Source: a virus. Taken from it: a DNA stretch of 38,234 nt. The notes beneath the pieces were generated by a model. The model had not been told where the DNA came from. It did no database searches and worked only from the letters and a program-made list of their open reading frames with translations. The DNA lies in IMG/VR virus record IMGVR_UViG_3300012008_000019, positions 1-38,234 of that record, one strand, 5' to 3'. Position 1 is the stretch's first letter, and each line of letters starts with the position of its first letter. Shown one piece after another: positions 7,469-14,965 of this stretch. The translations under genes and the position numbers were made by a program.

Positions 7469-7497
7469 TTGATGAGAGTCAATATTAATGCGATACT
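7469..7497 (+). promoter_or_regulatory. Candidate rightward promoter for the methyltransferase-helicase unit
   Basis: TTGATG (7469-7474), 17-bp spacer, GATACT (7492-7497), followed 35 bp later by the methyltransferase start with a GAGG ribosome site. The -10 box matches consensus at four of six positions. It overlaps the leftward promoter and both palindromes, so binding there would control both directions. Confidence 0.5.
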
Positions 7498-7511
7498 GAC
7501 GCCTCAGTCAA
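7469..7511 (-). promoter_or_regulatory. Leftward class I promoter with palindromic operators in a divergent intergenic region
   Basis: Minus-strand -35 TTGACT (7511-7506), 18-bp spacer, -10 TAATAT (7487-7482). An imperfect palindrome TGACG-N4-AGTCA (7497-7510) covers the -35 and TTGAT-N4-GTCAA (7469-7482) lies just past the -10. This is the least perfect of the four class I sites and the second palindrome is displaced by about 10 bp. It would transcribe the 324-aa, 199-aa and nuclease genes. Confidence 0.7.
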
Positions 7512-7531
7512 CATCTATTTGAGGTAAATCA

Positions 7532-8245
7532 ATGTACGTTTTCAACGAGGATTGCCGAACGGGGCTTTTACCGTTTGCGGGCCTGGGCGACGCTGCGATC
7601 GCCGACCCGCCGTATGGGGACACCTCGCTACATTGGGACCGCCGGGTCGCCGGCTGGGTCGGCGCCGTCTCCGCCGCGCTGAAACCGAACGCGAGTATCT
7701 GGGTTTTCGGGAGCTTGCGTTTCCTGGCGCCGCTTTTCGCCGAGCTCGAGGCGGCCGGTTTCAAATACTCGCAAGACATCGTTTGGCAAAAACAGAATGG
7801 GACCGGCTTTCATAACGACCGATTCCGCCGAGTCCACGAGCACGCCGTTTTGTTTTACCGGGGCGCCTGGGCCGACGTGTACCACGATCCGCAATTCACC
7901 CTCGACGCGACAAAAAAAACAGTGCGTCGGAAAACCCGCCCCACTCATACCGGGCATATCGAGAACGGCCATTACGTCAGCGAGGACGGCGGCCCGCGCC
8001 TGGCGCTCAGTGTGCTACAGATTCGCAACGAGCATGGGCGAGCGATTCACCCGACGCAAAAACCGCTCGAGCTGCTCCGCCCGTTGATCCGTTACTCGGT
8101 ACCACCCGGTGGCCTGGTGCTCGATCCGTTCGCGGGCTCGGCCAGCGTGGGCGCCGCCGCCAAAGCCGAGGGGCGCCTGTACGTCGGGTTCGAGACAAAA
8201 GCGGAGTATGCAGCCATGAGTAACGCACGCCTCGAGGCCGCATAA
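7532..8245 (+). CDS. DNA (adenine-N6 type) methyltransferase, beta-class architecture (237 aa)
   Basis: This enzyme transfers methyl groups from S-adenosylmethionine to DNA. The catalytic motif D-P-P-Y is at residues 25-28 and the cofactor motif D-P-F-A-G-S-A-S-V-G near 199-208. That order, catalytic first and cofactor last, marks the beta class (N6-adenine or N4-cytosine). The H-P-T-Q-K-P-L-E-L-L segment before the cofactor motif is typical of CcrM/DpnA-like enzymes. About 150 residues separate the motifs and contain the likely target-recognition part; specificity cannot be read. No restriction endonuclease partner is adjacent, so protection against host restriction is more likely than a complete R-M system. 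Its stop and the helicase start share one base. Confidence 0.93.
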   Translation: MYVFNEDCRTGLLPFAGLGDAAIADPPYGDTSLHWDRRVAGWVGAVSAALKPNASIWVFGSLRFLAPLFAELEAAGFKYSQDIVWQKQNGTGFHNDRFRRVHEHAVLFYRGAWADVYHDPQFTLDATKKTVRRKTRPTHTGHIENGHYVSEDGGPRLALSVLQIRNEHGRAIHPTQKPLELLRPLIRYSVPPGGLVLDPFAGSASVGAAAKAEGRLYVGFETKAEYAAMSNARLEAA

Positions 8246-10029
8246 TGCCAACGCTCCGCCCCTATCAGCTCAAATTAAAAACCGAGATCAACCTCGCGTG
8301 GACGCAACTGTCGGCCGCTGGCCATGCGACGCCGGTTGTCCTGGCCGTGTCGCCCACGGGTACCGGCAAAACGGTGTTGTTTTCCGAGGTCATGACCGAC
8401 GAGCCGGGCGCCTCGTGCGCCGTCGCACACCGGAAAGAGATCACTTCGCAGATTTCCCTCGCGCTGGCGAAAAACGGCGTCCGGCATCGCATCATCGGCC
8501 AGAAACGCACGATCAAGAGTTGCTCAAACCTACAGCTCAAAAAGCTGAAACGCTCGTTCGTCGACCCGAACGCAAAATGCGGCGTGGCCGGCATCGACAC
8601 GCTTATCAACATCAAGCCGGACGACCCCGACTTTAAATGGCTGCAACAGGTCCGGCTATGGGTTGGTGATGAGGGGCACCACTTTTTACGCGAGAACAAA
8701 TGGGGGCGCGGCATCGCCATGCTACCGAACGCGCGCGGCCTCCTGGTTACGGCGGAGACGGGGCGCGCCGATGGTAAGGGGCTCGGGCGCCAGGCGGACG
8801 GCCTGGCCGACGCGATGGTCCTCGGCCCAACGATGCGCGACGCGATCGAGTGGGGGTACCTGGTCGACTACCGTATCGCCATGCCGGAGGGCGATGTCGA
8901 TATCTCCGAGGTCGAAATCAGCAAGACGACGGGCGACTTTAATTATTCGCAGCTGCGCAACGCGTTCCACGAGTCGAAAAAGATTTGCGGCGATACCGTC
9001 AAGGCCTACCAGCAGCACGCCGCCGGCAAGCTGGCCGTTGTATTCGCGGTCGATGTCGAGGAAGCTACCAAGATGGCGCGCAAATTCCGGGAGGAGGGCA
9101 TCCCGGCCCAGATGGTCAGCGCCGACACCGACGACGATCTCCGCGACGATACGCTCCGCCGGTTCGAGGCGCGCGAGCTGCTCGTCCTGGTCAATGTGGA
9201 CCTGTTCGGCGAGGGCTTCGATATGCCCAATATCGAGTGCGTGATTATGGCGCGCCATACCGAGTCGTTCAACCTGTACAAACAGCAATGGGGGCGTGGT
9301 ACCCGCCTCGATATTCCGGCCGACTGGATGCGCGCGTGGGACTCCTACACCCCCGAGCAGCGCCGGTACATGATCTCGATCTCGGCCAAACCGTACATGA
9401 TGCTAGTCGACATGGTCGGCAACGTGCTACGCCACGGCGGGCCGCCCGACAAGAGCGGCCGAGGCCAGTCGCTCGACCGCCGCGAGGGGGGCACGCGTAG
9501 CAGCTCGCGGAGCGACGCCATCCCAACGCGGGTATGTCTCAACAAGAACGCCCGGGGCTCCGGCCTGGCGTGTGCGCAACCGTACGAACGCTGGCTCCAC
9601 AAGTGCCCCTATTGCGGCCACGTACCCGAGCCGACCACGCGGTCGAGCCCCGAGGCGGTCGAGGGGAACGTCCTGCTCCTGGACGCCGCGACGATGGCCG
9701 CCCTACGTGGCGAGATCGCGAAAGTAGACGCGCCGGCCAACGCCGCCGCCTACGGTAGCGACGTGGTCGCGAACTCGATTCGCAAACGCCAATGGGAGCG
9801 CCAGCAGGCGCAAGAGGGGTTGCGCCGCGCTATAGCCTGGTGGGCGGGATTCGAGACGGCGAACGGGCGCACGCACGCCGGTGAGCAGTACAGCCGGTTT
9901 TACATGCTGTTCGGCGTCGACGTGCTCGCCGCTCAAGCGCTCGGCACACGTGAGGCCGACGAACTCCGGTTGAAAATCTGCAACAAATTGGCGCTTTTAG
10001 GAATTGACGCAACCGTCAGTATTGATTAA
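8245..10029 (+). CDS. SF2 DEAD/DEAH-box helicase (594 aa)
   Basis: An ATP-dependent DNA/RNA unwinding or translocating enzyme. Walker A S-P-T-G-T-G-K-T is at residues 36-43, motif II D-E-G-H near 142, a motif III variant T-A-E-T where relatives have T-A-T-P, and motif VI Q-Q-W-G-R-G-T-R at 347-354. A cysteine pair C-P-Y-C-G-H near 454-459 with upstream cysteines forms a likely zinc ribbon in the C-terminal third. The closest general relatives are phage RecQ/RecG-type or UvsW-like helicases used in fork remodelling. It is translated from an ATG overlapping the methyltransferase stop. Its last codons contain the next class I promoter. Confidence 0.92.
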   Translation: MPTLRPYQLKLKTEINLAWTQLSAAGHATPVVLAVSPTGTGKTVLFSEVMTDEPGASCAVAHRKEITSQISLALAKNGVRHRIIGQKRTIKSCSNLQLKKLKRSFVDPNAKCGVAGIDTLINIKPDDPDFKWLQQVRLWVGDEGHHFLRENKWGRGIAMLPNARGLLVTAETGRADGKGLGRQADGLADAMVLGPTMRDAIEWGYLVDYRIAMPEGDVDISEVEISKTTGDFNYSQLRNAFHESKKICGDTVKAYQQHAAGKLAVVFAVDVEEATKMARKFREEGIPAQMVSADTDDDLRDDTLRRFEARELLVLVNVDLFGEGFDMPNIECVIMARHTESFNLYKQQWGRGTRLDIPADWMRAWDSYTPEQRRYMISISAKPYMMLVDMVGNVLRHGGPPDKSGRGQSLDRREGGTRSSSRSDAIPTRVCLNKNARGSGLACAQPYERWLHKCPYCGHVPEPTTRSSPEAVEGNVLLLDAATMAALRGEIAKVDAPANAAAYGSDVVANSIRKRQWERQQAQEGLRRAIAWWAGFETANGRTHAGEQYSRFYMLFGVDVLAAQALGTREADELRLKICNKLALLGIDATVSID

Positions 10030-10035
10030 AGTCAA
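10004..10035 (+). promoter_or_regulatory. Rightward promoter with double palindromic operator (class I), inside the helicase 3' end
   Basis: TTGACG (10004-10009), 17-bp spacer, TAAAGT (10027-10032). The palindrome TGACG-N4-CGTCA is at 10005-10018 and a second, slightly imperfect TTGAT-N4-GTCAA at 10022-10035. It starts 50 bp before the winged-helix gene and would drive the 10055-11177 unit. The motif has forced the helicase C-terminus to encode its bases. Confidence 0.8.
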
Positions 10036-10054
10036 GGATTGACCGGAGGAAATT

Positions 10055-10324
10055 ATGTTAGATGCCATTCCAGACGAACCAGCACTCGAGCCGCGCAAGG
10101 TACCGAACGGCGCCGCGCGCCAGATCGTACGGGACGAATTGCGCCTTATCCGGGACGCCGGCGGCCTGCAACGTGTCGGCACGCGCTTTTTCCGTTACAC
10201 GCCGGCGGTTTCGCACCTGGTCGCGCGCCGCCTCGAGGCGATGGGCTTGATCGAGTGGACCCAGCCGTCCGGAGATATGCGCCTCGCGCTGCTGACCGAC
10301 GCCGGCCGCAAGGTGGCCGCGTGA
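10055..10324 (+). CDS. Small winged-helix-like DNA-binding protein (89 aa)
   Basis: The second half (R-Y-T-P-A-V-S-H-L-V-A-R-R-L-E-A-M-G-L-I-E ... L-A-L-L-T-D-A-G-R-K-V) has the rhythm of a winged helix: a recognition helix, the turn M-G-L-I-E, a beta wing and the closing phrase L-T-x-x-G-R as in MarR/PadR-like proteins. A strong GGAGGAAATT ribosome site precedes the ATG. The stop overlaps the following GTG start (GTGA). It is the first gene after a class I operator and may regulate this or another early promoter. No family name is certain. Confidence 0.7.
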   Translation: MLDAIPDEPALEPRKVPNGAARQIVRDELRLIRDAGGLQRVGTRFFRYTPAVSHLVARRLEAMGLIEWTQPSGDMRLALLTDAGRKVAA

Positions 10325-10785
10325 ATCTCGAGCAATGGGCCATCAAGTGGGGCGTACCGTACGCGGCGTTGGTCGATCTCCGGGCCGAAATGGGCATGCT
10401 GGGCGGCCACGGGATGCCGCCGAAGTCCGGGAGCAGCGAGGCGGCGGTACAGGCCGTCGTAACGCTCGAGGGCGCGCGCAAGGGGTACCGGCTCTGGCGT
10501 AACAACGTCGGCGGCAACGATACCGGCCTCCGCTGGGGCTTGGCCAACACCTCGCCGGCGATCAACAAAATTCTCAAATCCGGCGACCTGGTCGGCTGGC
10601 GCCGCGTGGTCATCGAACCGCACCACGTCGGCCAGGTATTCGCCCGGTTCGTGAGCCGCGAGAACAAGCGGCCCGACTGGGTTTGGACCGGTACCGACCA
10701 CGAGCAGGCGCAACTCAATTGGGCCAATTTAGTCAACAGCGACGGCGGCGACGCCGGTTTCGCAACAGGAGAGGGTACGTTATGA
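10321..10785 (+). CDS. VRR-NUC domain nuclease (154 aa)
   Basis: VRR-NUC domains are PD-(D/E)XK-fold nucleases that cut branched DNA and are common stand-alone phage proteins. Visible features are the early E-x-x-V-Q-x-V-V helix, G-x-x-x-x-R-N-N, the acidic S-G-D-L-V-G, then A-R-F-V-S-R-E-N-K carrying the E-x-K pair, followed by Q-A-Q-L-N-W, where relatives place the closing helix. The GTG start is chosen because it overlaps the preceding stop and has AAGGTGG upstream; it also matches the family length of about 100-160 residues. The stop overlaps the next start by ATGA. Confidence 0.82.
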   Translation: MNLEQWAIKWGVPYAALVDLRAEMGMLGGHGMPPKSGSSEAAVQAVVTLEGARKGYRLWRNNVGGNDTGLRWGLANTSPAINKILKSGDLVGWRRVVIEPHHVGQVFARFVSRENKRPDWVWTGTDHEQAQLNWANLVNSDGGDAGFATGEGTL

Positions 10786-11177
10786 ACCAGCCGATTAAAG
10801 CGTCGATTGTGGACCGCATCCGTAGTTTAGAACCCATCGAATTTGTACCCCCGATGCGGGTATACATCGCCGGGCCAATGAGCGGTATGCCGGGCCTCAA
10901 TTTCGCGGCATTCTTCGCCGCCGCGCAGCTGTACCGCCAGCGGGGTTGCGTGGTCATCAATCCGGCCGAACTGCACCCCGAGGCGGCCGACGAGGTCGCC
11001 CGGATGAGCAAGGAACAGCAGCTCGAGCACTGGCGCAAGTGCATGAAAATCGACATTCGCGAAATGCTGACGTGCGACATGGTCGTCATGCTGGACGGCT
11101 GGACCGCGTCGCGCGGCGCCACGCTCGAGCACCACGTCGCCCACGCGTTGGGCCTGGCCGTCGTGTGGCATAAATGA
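10782..11177 (+). CDS. DUF4406 protein, nucleoside 2-deoxyribosyltransferase-like (131 aa)
   Basis: The sequence M-R-V-Y-I-A-G-P-M-S-G-M-P near residues 25-37 is the signature of DUF4406 and the related nucleoside deoxyribosyltransferase fold. F-A-A-A at the next helix, V-I-N-P-A-E, the R-K-C-M-K-I-D-I-R-E-M-L segment and the G-W-T-A-S-R-G-A-T-L-E-H closing motif complete the pattern. Members may handle modified nucleosides or bind nucleotides; the phage role is not established. The ATG has GGAGAGG upstream and overlaps the nuclease stop. It ends the operon started at the 10004 promoter. Confidence 0.85.
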   Translation: MNQPIKASIVDRIRSLEPIEFVPPMRVYIAGPMSGMPGLNFAAFFAAAQLYRQRGCVVINPAELHPEAADEVARMSKEQQLEHWRKCMKIDIREMLTCDMVVMLDGWTASRGATLEHHVAHALGLAVVWHK

Positions 11178-11181
11178 GCTG

Positions 11182-11213
11182 TTGACGGACTCGTCAGTAT
11201 TGATTACCATCAA
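11182..11213 (+). promoter_or_regulatory. Rightward promoter with double palindromic operator (class I), before the TetR-like gene
   Basis: TTGACG (11182-11187), 17-bp spacer, TACCAT (11205-11210). Both palindromes are perfect here: TGACG-N4-CGTCA at 11183-11196 and TTGAT-N4-ATCAA at 11200-11213. The site begins 5 bp after the DUF4406 stop and lies 29 bp before the regulator's ATG, which fits autoregulation. It would also transcribe the primase-helicase. Confidence 0.82.
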
Positions 11214-11241
11214 TTAAATTCCAATTAGAAATAGGCTTTTC

Positions 11242-11556
11242 ATGATCCCCGACAACAAAACGCGCCGTCCGCAAGCCCGCATGCAAGAGATTCTCGACGC
11301 CGGCCTCGCGCTGGCCGAGGAAAAGGGCTTTAACAAAGTCACGCGTACCGACGTGGCCGCGCGCGCCGGCATGGGCGTTGGCACGATCAATTTCCACTTC
11401 GGGAACATGGACCAGCTGCAGCGCAAAATCATGCGGGAGGCGGTCAACCGGGGCGTGCTGCGCGTGCTGGCGCAAGGCCTGGCCGTCAAACACCCGGAGG
11501 CGCTCAAAGCGCCGGATAGCTTGCGCGAGCGCGCCGCCGACCTGATCCGGGGGTAA
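11242..11556 (+). CDS. Short TetR-like transcriptional regulator (104 aa)
   Basis: Residues about 10-60 form a TetR-type DNA-binding domain: I-L-D-A-G-L-A-L-A-E-E-K-G-F, then T-R-T-D-V-A-A-R-A-G-M-G-V-G-T-I-N-F-H-F-G-N, ending in the typical Q-L-Q-R-K-I-M. Normal TetR proteins are about 200 residues with a ligand-binding, dimerising C-terminal half; here only about 40 residues follow the DNA-binding domain, so ligand control is unlikely. It is preceded by the most perfect of four shared palindromic operators, and TetR dimers bind palindromes, so it is the best candidate for the protein that reads them. Ribosome site is weak (TAGG). The primase gene follows after 6 nt. Confidence 0.85.
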   Translation: MIPDNKTRRPQARMQEILDAGLALAEEKGFNKVTRTDVAARAGMGVGTINFHFGNMDQLQRKIMREAVNRGVLRVLAQGLAVKHPEALKAPDSLRERAADLIRG

Positions 11557-11562
11557 GGAACA

Positions 11563-13965
11563 ATGCAACAGCTCCCGCCTGCATTGGCCGCACTGGGCAA
11601 CTATCGTCAATTTATCGTGTGCCAGCTCGTGCCCGACTCGTCGCGCCCGGGGAAAACGCATAAATACCCGCTCAACATCTACGACGGCAAGAAACACGAC
11701 GCCCACGACTCGAGTATCTGGCTTGACGCGGCGACAGCGTGCGCCACGGCGTCGGCCTGGGGGGCGGGCTATTGCGTGGGCTTTACTTTCACCGAGCAAG
11801 ATCCGTTCTTTTTTATCGACGTTGATAATTGCGTGGACGCCTCGGGCCAGTGGACGCCGATCGTCGCCGAACTGTCCGCCGCGCTACCTGGCGCCGCGAT
11901 CGAGATCTCCCAGTCGGGCCGGGGCTTGCATATCTTCGGCGTCGGTCCCCCGCCCGCCGACCGCCGCAAAAAGGACTACACGAACCAGCTGTTCGACCTG
12001 TACACCGAGAAACGGTTCGTCGCCCTGACCGGTACCGGCCTCGTCGGCGACATTTGGACCGAGCACACGGCCGGCCTGTACGCCCTCACCGAGAAATGGC
12101 TCAAGCGCGTAACCTCGAGCGACGGCCGCGACGTGGAATGGACGACGGAACCGGTACCCGGCTGGAACGGCCCGACCGACGACGCGGAGCTCATCAAGCG
12201 CGCCATGCGCTCACACTCGGCGCGCGCGGCGTTCGGGCCGGCCGCCTCGTTCGCCGATCTTTGGGAGTGCAACGTCGACGTGCTGGCCGCCTCCTACCCG
12301 CCGGACGGCAACGGCACGCTGTCGTACGACGCCAGCCGGGCCGACCGTGCGCTCGCCCAGCACCTCGCGTTCTGGACCGGCAAGGATTGCGAGCGGATCC
12401 GCCGCTTGATGGAACAGTCGGGCCTACGCCGCGACAAGTGGGAGCGCGAAAGCTACGTCCTCGCAACGATCCTGGGCGCTGTGGCCGTGCAAAACGACGT
12501 GCTGGTCGACAAGCCCATGCAAGACGCGCCGGCGCTCCTGGCGCCCGCTCCTGGCGTCTCTGGTACGGCCCCACGCGCGGAGCCCGTCACCGGGAGCACG
12601 TTTCTATCGCCGGCCGACCAAATGAACATGTTCAACGGCGTAAGCTACGTTTGCGACCAGCACCGGGCGCTAATCCCGGGCGGCCAGCTGCTCAAGCCTG
12701 ACCAATTCCGCGTGATGTATGGCGGGAACACGTTCGTCATGGACCTGGATGGTACCCGCACCTCGCGCGACCCGTGGGAGGCGTTTAGCCAATCGCAAGC
12801 GTTCCGCGTGCCCCGCGCCGACACGACGTGTTTCCGTCCGGAGCGCGCCGCCGGCGAGATCATCGACTACGACGGTCAAAAGAAAGCCAATCTATGGTGG
12901 CCCGTGGCCACGTCGCGCAAGGTTGGCGACGCCGGCCCGTTCTTGCGTCACCTGGCCGCGCTGCTGCCGGACGAACGCGACCGCATGATCCTGCTGTCAT
13001 ACATGGCCGCCGTCGTCCAATACAAGGGCTACAAATTCCAATGGTGCCCGCTAATTCAAGGCGTCGAGGGCAACGGTAAAACGCTGCTAACGCGTTGCGT
13101 CGCGTTCGCGATCGGCGAGAGGTACAGCTACTACCCGAAGGCCTCCCAAATCGCAAAGAATTTCAACGCCTGGCAATACTGTACGATTTTCGCCGGTATC
13201 GAGGACATCTATGTCGCCGAGGGCAACGCCCACGTTATGGAAGAACTCAAACCGATGGTAACGGGCGACCGTAACGAAGTCGAGGGCAAGGGCATCGACC
13301 AAGTCCTCCGCGAGCTGGTGTTTAATTTGATGCTCAACTCGAACCACCAAGACGCCTTGCGCAAGAACCGCAACGACCGTCGGTTCACCATGTTCTTTAC
13401 GGCCCAGCAGTCGGCCGAGGATATCGTCGAATGGGGCATGGGCGGCGACTATTTCCCGAAGCTGTATAGCTGGTTGCGCGCCGAGGGCTACGCCATCGTA
13501 AACGAGCTGCTCCACACGTTCGAGATTCCGGCCGAGTTTAACCCGTGTGTCCAAATGGGCGGCCTGGCCCAGCGCGCGCCGCTGACCAGCTCGTACGAGG
13601 CGGCCATCTCCGCCAGCCTGGGGAGTGTCGAGCAGGAAGTCCTCGAGGCGATCGAGCAAGGCCTCCCGGGCTTCGCTGGGGGTTGGATCTCCTCGATCGC
13701 GTTCGATGGCCTGCTCGGTCGCTTGAACAAGGGCGGCCGGGTACCGATCAACAAGCGCCGCGACATGCTCGTCAAACTCGGCTACGACTGGCATCCGGCG
13801 TTGCTCCTGGGCCGCGTGAACAACGTAGTCGCCCCCGACAACGGCAAGCCGCGCCTGTTTATCCGCAATGGCCACGAGTCCGCGAAACTGACCGCCGCCG
13901 CTGACGTGGCGCGCGCCTACTCCGCCGCGCAAGTCGTGAGCGTGTTTCCTGGCGTGCCAGCATGA
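11563..13965 (+). CDS. Primase-helicase: AEP-like primase domain plus SF3-type helicase (800 aa)
   Basis: The N-terminal domain resembles archaeo-eukaryotic primase/polymerases: F-F-F-I-D-V-D-N with acidic residues D86 and D88, and S-G-R-G-L-H with H123. The C-terminal half has a helicase core, Walker A G-V-E-G-N-G-K-T at about 498-505 and Walker B-like F-A-G-I-E-D near 543-548, followed by N-S-N-H and R-F arginine-finger candidates. This AEP plus SF3 plan is that of the NrS-1 polymerase type and other phage primase-helicases; it would prime and unwind at the origin. AAGGA precedes the ATG. The C-terminal ~130 residues may be a winged-helix/DNA-binding region. Its stop overlaps an ATG by ATGA. 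Confidence 0.88.
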   Translation: MQQLPPALAALGNYRQFIVCQLVPDSSRPGKTHKYPLNIYDGKKHDAHDSSIWLDAATACATASAWGAGYCVGFTFTEQDPFFFIDVDNCVDASGQWTPIVAELSAALPGAAIEISQSGRGLHIFGVGPPPADRRKKDYTNQLFDLYTEKRFVALTGTGLVGDIWTEHTAGLYALTEKWLKRVTSSDGRDVEWTTEPVPGWNGPTDDAELIKRAMRSHSARAAFGPAASFADLWECNVDVLAASYPPDGNGTLSYDASRADRALAQHLAFWTGKDCERIRRLMEQSGLRRDKWERESYVLATILGAVAVQNDVLVDKPMQDAPALLAPAPGVSGTAPRAEPVTGSTFLSPADQMNMFNGVSYVCDQHRALIPGGQLLKPDQFRVMYGGNTFVMDLDGTRTSRDPWEAFSQSQAFRVPRADTTCFRPERAAGEIIDYDGQKKANLWWPVATSRKVGDAGPFLRHLAALLPDERDRMILLSYMAAVVQYKGYKFQWCPLIQGVEGNGKTLLTRCVAFAIGERYSYYPKASQIAKNFNAWQYCTIFAGIEDIYVAEGNAHVMEELKPMVTGDRNEVEGKGIDQVLRELVFNLMLNSNHQDALRKNRNDRRFTMFFTAQQSAEDIVEWGMGGDYFPKLYSWLRAEGYAIVNELLHTFEIPAEFNPCVQMGGLAQRAPLTSSYEAAISASLGSVEQEVLEAIEQGLPGFAGGWISSIAFDGLLGRLNKGGRVPINKRRDMLVKLGYDWHPALLLGRVNNVVAPDNGKPRLFIRNGHESAKLTAAADVARAYSAAQVVSVFPGVPA

Positions 13966-14244
13966 CCGGGGGGGGGGCAACACCAATGGCAACCCCGCCT
14001 GTTTGCATTCGACCGTTGCGCGTTTTGTGGGGCCGCGCACTGGCGACAATCCTGCCCCGGAGATGAAACCGTGAAAAAGTTTAACGTAGTGCTGAAACAG
14101 AAAGACGGCCGCGCGTTCTCATACGTGGCCGAGGCGGTAGGCTTTCGCTCCGCCTACACCGACGCCAAACGCCAGCACGACGGCGCCGAGATCCTCAACC
14201 GTACGCCGGTTGTCCGCCTCGAGGCCGAGGAGATCCCGTCATGA
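13962..14244 (+). pseudogene. Zinc-finger gene split by a G10 tract (apparent frameshift)
   Basis: An ATG overlaps the primase stop (ATGA, as in most gene joins here) and is followed at 13968-13977 by ten G residues. As written, the frame ends after 34 residues at 14066. With nine G the frame stays open to 14244 and gives a 93-residue protein whose early part, F-D-R-C-A-F-C-G-A-A-H-W-R-Q-S-C, is a convincing zinc-finger-like cluster, and whose later part equals the product listed at 14071-14244. Either the homopolymer is miscounted, or it slips in vivo, or the gene is broken and only the internal GTG is used. Confidence 0.55.
14071..14244 (+). CDS. Small basic protein, uncharacterised (57 aa), internal-start form
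   Basis: Read from a GTG with CCGGAG about 8 nt upstream, the product is M-K-K-F-N-V-V-L-K-Q-K-D-G-R-A-F-S-Y-V and ends in an acidic V-R-L-E-A-E-E-I-P-S. It looks like a small alpha/beta protein and has no family I recognise. The stop overlaps the ATG of the next gene. The same frame is open upstream through a zinc-finger-like sequence up to a G10 tract, so this may be only the C-terminal two thirds of a longer protein. Confidence 0.55.
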   Translation: MKKFNVVLKQKDGRAFSYVAEAVGFRSAYTDAKRQHDGAEILNRTPVVRLEAEEIPS

Positions 14245-14516
14245 GCCGGGGCGCCGATATCGAAGCGCTCGAGGCGCAGTTCGCCGCCGCCGGCCTGGCG
14301 CTGCTCAAGGCCACGCGCGCCGCTGCCGCAACGATCCCAACCGAGACGGCGGGCGTATGGGTAACAGTCGGCTCCCGGCCCGGCCTGGCGGATATCGCCG
14401 GCCGAGTCCGTGCTCTGGTGCGCGACGCCGAGGAGGCCGGTATCGTCGTCGTGATTACGGCGGTTCCTACCGGCGACACGCGCATGGAATGGACCCTGCA
14501 GCCCGCGCGCGCGTGA
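14241..14516 (+). CDS. Small uncharacterised protein (91 aa)
   Basis: The product begins M-S-R-G-A-D-I-E-A-L-E-A-Q-F and is Ala-rich, with two helical segments flanking a short beta-rich end (I-V-V-V-I-T-A-V-P-T-G-D-T-R-M-E-W-T-L). No domain is recognised. It overlaps the preceding stop by ATGA and is followed by an 80-bp gap, so it ends the run of coupled genes that begins with the TetR-like regulator. It probably belongs to the early accessory set; expression from the promoter at 11182 is likely. Confidence 0.7.
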   Translation: MSRGADIEALEAQFAAAGLALLKATRAAAATIPTETAGVWVTVGSRPGLADIAGRVRALVRDAEEAGIVVVITAVPTGDTRMEWTLQPARA

Positions 14517-14596
14517 GCCCTTTAATTTTTGGAACTGGCAAACCTATCAGTCCCCCGCACCGGCCGGCCGCCGGCGTACCCTTGAAAGCGATCAAA

Positions 14597-14965
14597 ATGA
14601 CTACCAACGCCTCACCCCTGGACGCGGCCAGCGACGCCGATGTCGAGAAAATGATCCAAGCGGCCGGCGCCACGGCTCCGCGCCTCACGCCGGACGATAT
14701 CCAAGCCGTTATCGCCGACGAATCATATGTCCTGCTCGAGAACACGACAACGACGATTTGCTATCTGACCCTGGAAAATGGGTTCGTCGTTACGGGTGAA
14801 TCGGCGTGCATCTCGCCGGGAAATTTCGACCAGAAAATCGGCTGCGAAGTCGCCTATAAACAGGCGGTCGACAAAATCTGGATGCTCGAGGACTACCTCA
14901 TGAAACAACGCATCTACGACGCAACCGAGCTGGCCAAGACCTACGCCGAGGCGCCCGATGCGTAG
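14597..14965 (+). CDS. Gp49-like (Phage_gp49_66 family) protein (122 aa)
   Basis: The central sequence T-I-C-Y-L-T-L-E-N-G-F-V-V-T-G-E-S-A, then N-F-D-Q-K-I-G and a closing A-V-D-K-I-W-M-L-E-D-Y-L, is the diagnostic pattern of the Phage_gp49_66 family, common but of unknown function in phage early regions. Residues 1-50 are an extra, less conserved N-terminal part. I chose this ATG because the family core begins well downstream of it and an upstream extension would run through the 80-bp noncoding gap; its ribosome site is weak (GAAAG). It overlaps the next gene by 8 nt. Confidence 0.8.
   Translation: MTTNASPLDAASDADVEKMIQAAGATAPRLTPDDIQAVIADESYVLLENTTTTICYLTLENGFVVTGESACISPGNFDQKIGCEVAYKQAVDKIWMLEDYLMKQRIYDATELAKTYAEAPDA

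Noticed and set aside
13087-14049. 320-codon minus-strand open frame opposite the primase 3' end
   Set aside because: The opposite strand encodes recognisable helicase motifs; the frame has no start signal.
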